NCBI RefSeq assembly: GCF_019801175.1
Contig: NZ_JAHVJR010000001.1
Location: forward strand, 2,108,001-2,172,000
Reading direction: 5' to 3'
DNA: 64,000 nt
DNA from: Vannielia litorea
GTDB taxonomy: Bacteria; Pseudomonadota; Alphaproteobacteria; Rhodobacterales; Rhodobacteraceae
The position numbers were made by a program, and so were the translations under genes. The first letter of the stretch is position 1; the number at the start of each line of letters is the position of its first letter. The notes below the pieces were generated by a model that saw nothing but the letters and a program-made list of their open reading frames with translations, ran no database searches and was not told the origin of the DNA. Positions 62,096 to 64,000 of this stretch are shown piece by piece.

Positions 62096-62487
62096 CAGCC
62101 CTCGCCCGTCACCCGACCGTGGGTGGCCCAGCCGCCCAGCGCGAAGAGGATGAAGATCATTAGGATGAGCGCCTCTGCGGGGGCGAAGATCCCCGCCAGC
62201 ATCAGCCCGGCACCCATCACCATCACCCCAAGAACAGCGCCGATGCCCCGGATCCACCAGTCGCGGCCCGCCACAAACCCCATGATCCGGGTCACGATCA
62301 TCGTCCAGGCCACGAGGCCCGCCAGACCGGAGATCACCGCCATCGCGACCAGAATCGCCATGCCGCCGCCCGTGGTGCCATCCGGCGGTACCATCCGGCC
62401 CAGCAGGTTGATGATCGCCCAGGCCATGAACAGGCCCGAGACGAAGCCGGCCGCATGGGCCAGAAGTGCGCGCAAACCGGGTGTCAT
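62095..62487 (-). CDS. Small membrane protein of unknown function, coupled to pccA
   Basis: 130 residues with four hydrophobic segments (FVSGLFMAWAIINLLG, ILVAMAVISGLAGLVAW, VLGVMVMGAGLMLAGIFA, LILMIFILFALGGW). Start overlaps the pccA stop (ATGA) and its own stop overlaps the next gene. Unknown role; its placement suggests cotranscription with propionyl-CoA carboxylase alpha. Confidence 0.75.
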   Translation of the reverse strand: MTPGLRALLAHAAGFVSGLFMAWAIINLLGRMVPPDGTTGGGMAILVAMAVISGLAGLVAWTMIVTRIMGFVAGRDWWIRGIGAVLGVMVMGAGLMLAGIFAPAEALILMIFILFALGGWATHGRVTGEG

Positions 62488-64000
62488 TCGAACTCCATGA
62501 TCACATCATCCACCGCAAGGTTGTCGCCCGGCCCGGCGTTGACCTTGGCGACCTTGCCCGCCTTCTCGGCGCGCAGGATGTTTTCCATCTTCATCGCCTC
62601 CACGGTGCACAGCGCCTGCCCCTCCTGCACCTCGTCGCCCTCGGCCACATCGACCTTCACGATCAGGCCCGGCATCGGGCAAAGCAGCATCTTCGAGGTG
62701 TCGGGCGGCAGCCGCTCGGGCATCAGCGCGGCCAGCTCGGCCTGGCGCGGGGTCCAGACCTTCACCGCCACATCCGCACCCCGGAACCGGATGCGGAAGC
62801 CGCTCGTCACCTTGCCGACCTTCAACACCATGAGCTTTCCGTCGATCTCCACCCGGGCAAGGCTGTCGCCCGGCGTCCAGTCGGAGGCCACGCGGTGCAC
62901 CGTGCCGTCCGAAAAGGCCACGGTGGAGCCCGCCTTGTCGGCCGCGATCTCGGTCACCAGCGTCTCGCCGCCCACGCTCACCACCCAGTCGGAGCCGACC
63001 ATGCGCTCGTGGTTGTCCATCCGTCCGCTCACCCGGCTGCGGCGAATTTCGGCCACCCGGTACATTGCCGCCGCCGCCGCCGCGATCCGCCGCTTGTCGG
63101 CACCGCTCAGCTCAACCCCTTCAAATCCTTCGGGATATTCCTCAGCGATGAAGGCCGTCGTCATGTCACCGGCCACAAACTTTGGGTGGTCCATCACCGC
63201 CGCGAGGAAGGGGATGTTGTGGCCGATCCCCTCCAGTTCGAAGCTGTCCAGCGCCACCCGCATCTCCTCGATGGCCTGCTCCCGCGTGGGCGCCCATGTG
63301 CAGAGCTTGGCGATCATCGGGTCGTAATACATGCTGATCTCGCCGCCCTCGTAGACGCCGGTATCGTTGCGCACGGCGCGCGTGGCCTCCGCCACCTCCG
63401 CCGGGGGCTTGTAGGCCACCAGCCGGCCGATGGAGGGCAGGAAATTGCGATAGGGGTCCTCGGCATAAAGCCGGCTCTCCATCGCCCAGCCGTTCAGCTT
63501 CACGTCATCCTGCGTCATGCTCAGCGGCTCGCCATTGGCGACGCGGATCATCTGCTCCACAAGGTCCACCCCGGTGATCAGCTCGGTCACCGGATGCTCC
63601 ACCTGAAGCCGCGTGTTCATCTCCAGAAAATAGAAGTTCTTGTCACCATCGACGATGAACTCCACCGTCCCCGCCGAGGTGTAGCCCACCGCCTGCGCCA
63701 GCGCGACAGCCTGCTCGCCCATCGCGCGCCGCGTCTCCTCATCGAGGAACGGCGAAGGCGCCTCTTCAATCACCTTCTGGTTCCGCCGCTGGATCGAGCA
63801 CTCCCGCTCGCCAAGGTAGATCCCGTTGCCATGGCCATCGCAGAGCACCTGAATTTCGATGTGCCGCGGCTGGGTCACGAACTTCTCGATGAAAATGCGG
63901 TCATCGCCAAAGCTGGCCGCCGCCTCGTTCTTCGAACTCTGAAAGCCCTCACGCGCCTCTTCGTCGTTCCACGCGATCCGCATGCCCTTGCCGCCGCCGC
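62484..64000 (-). CDS. pccA: Propionyl-CoA carboxylase alpha subunit (5' end beyond window)
   Basis: The last 505 codons are visible; the N-terminal biotin-carboxylase lobe is cut by the right edge. The visible part opens at the ATP-grasp glycine loop (GGGKGMRIAWNDEE), contains biotin-carboxylase residues (RHIEIQVLCDGHGNGIYLGERECS, MNTRLQVEHPVTE) and ends in a biotin carrier domain with the modified lysine in EAMKMEN. The alpha-subunit linker region (about 340-420) fits PccA rather than acetyl-CoA carboxylase. It carboxylates propionyl-CoA to methylmalonyl-CoA with PccB, feeding ScpA. Confidence 0.95.
   Translation of the reverse strand, partial: GGGKGMRIAWNDEEAREGFQSSKNEAAASFGDDRIFIEKFVTQPRHIEIQVLCDGHGNGIYLGERECSIQRRNQKVIEEAPSPFLDEETRRAMGEQAVALAQAVGYTSAGTVEFIVDGDKNFYFLEMNTRLQVEHPVTELITGVDLVEQMIRVANGEPLSMTQDDVKLNGWAMESRLYAEDPYRNFLPSIGRLVAYKPPAEVAEATRAVRNDTGVYEGGEISMYYDPMIAKLCTWAPTREQAIEEMRVALDSFELEGIGHNIPFLAAVMDHPKFVAGDMTTAFIAEEYPEGFEGVELSGADKRRIAAAAAAMYRVAEIRRSRVSGRMDNHERMVGSDWVVSVGGETLVTEIAADKAGSTVAFSDGTVHRVASDWTPGDSLARVEIDGKLMVLKVGKVTSGFRIRFRGADVAVKVWTPRQAELAALMPERLPPDTSKMLLCPMPGLIVKVDVAEGDEVQEGQALCTVEAMKMENILRAEKAGKVAKVNAGPGDNLAVDDVIMEFE

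Overview
This window looks like chromosomal sequence from a Rhodobacteraceae (Roseobacter-type) alphaproteobacterium. DNA is very GC-rich with strong third-position GC bias. Genes are tightly packed, with many ATGA or TGATG stop/start overlaps. The prolyl-tRNA synthetase is the short form without an editing insertion, and several lineage-typical families occur (DUF1194, DUF817, SdhE/XRE pair, HdaA-PPK1-PPX string, propionyl-CoA carboxylase with methylmalonyl-CoA mutase). Both ends cut a gene: a molybdenum hydroxylase large subunit (left) and propionyl-CoA carboxylase alpha (right). I found no rRNA, tRNA, CRISPR array, transposase or prophage.

Left third (1-25 kb). A form II CoxL-like gene diverges from valS, followed by a TPR-sulfotransferase gene, an MFS gene and thrS. 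At 10.5-13.0 kb lies a four-gene bufferin-type RiPP operon: a Cys-containing secreted precursor, a DUF692/MNIO enzyme, a DUF2063 partner and a DoxX-like membrane protein. Next come a cold-shock protein and a tightly overlapped leftward run thyA-folA-modA-modB-modC; modABC would import molybdate for enzymes such as the CoxL-like protein. From 18.3 kb a rightward five-gene string opens with a TbpB-like lipoprotein and a Slam outer-membrane barrel (type XI secretion logic) and continues into DUF817, DUF1287 and DUF1194 genes.

Middle (25-41 kb). Aspartate-family aminotransferase, small conserved genes, a YjhX-like gene, an orphan DUF4123 gene, a MATE transporter, a NicO-DUF1007 metal transport pair, PPK2, a Phd/Doc toxin-antitoxin pair whose operator sits on its promoter, and parE. 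After parE is an AT-richer patch with two overlapping unknown genes, one coding a membrane protein. Then follow CsbD, small secreted proteins, a cytochrome c and a HExxH lipoprotein.

Right third (41-64 kb). LolD/LolC, a protein with three internal helical repeats, proS, a chemoreceptor coupled to a small exported protein, an AI-2E-family permease, and hdaA-ppk1-ppx (with PPK2, complete polyphosphate synthesis and breakdown). Leftward genes for a phosphatase-fold enzyme, a TerB-DnaJ protein, GNAT and VOC proteins follow. The end carries scpA and pccA (propionyl-CoA to succinyl-CoA), separated by DUF4174, a possible 24-residue ORF with a clear promoter, and two small membrane-protein genes coupled to pccA.

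Several short repeat families lie between genes: GTAGGGTGGGCAAT-type hairpins, GGAGTATTT...CAAGA elements, and arrays of CCTCGCTGCGCTCGG-like units spaced about 30 nt apart.
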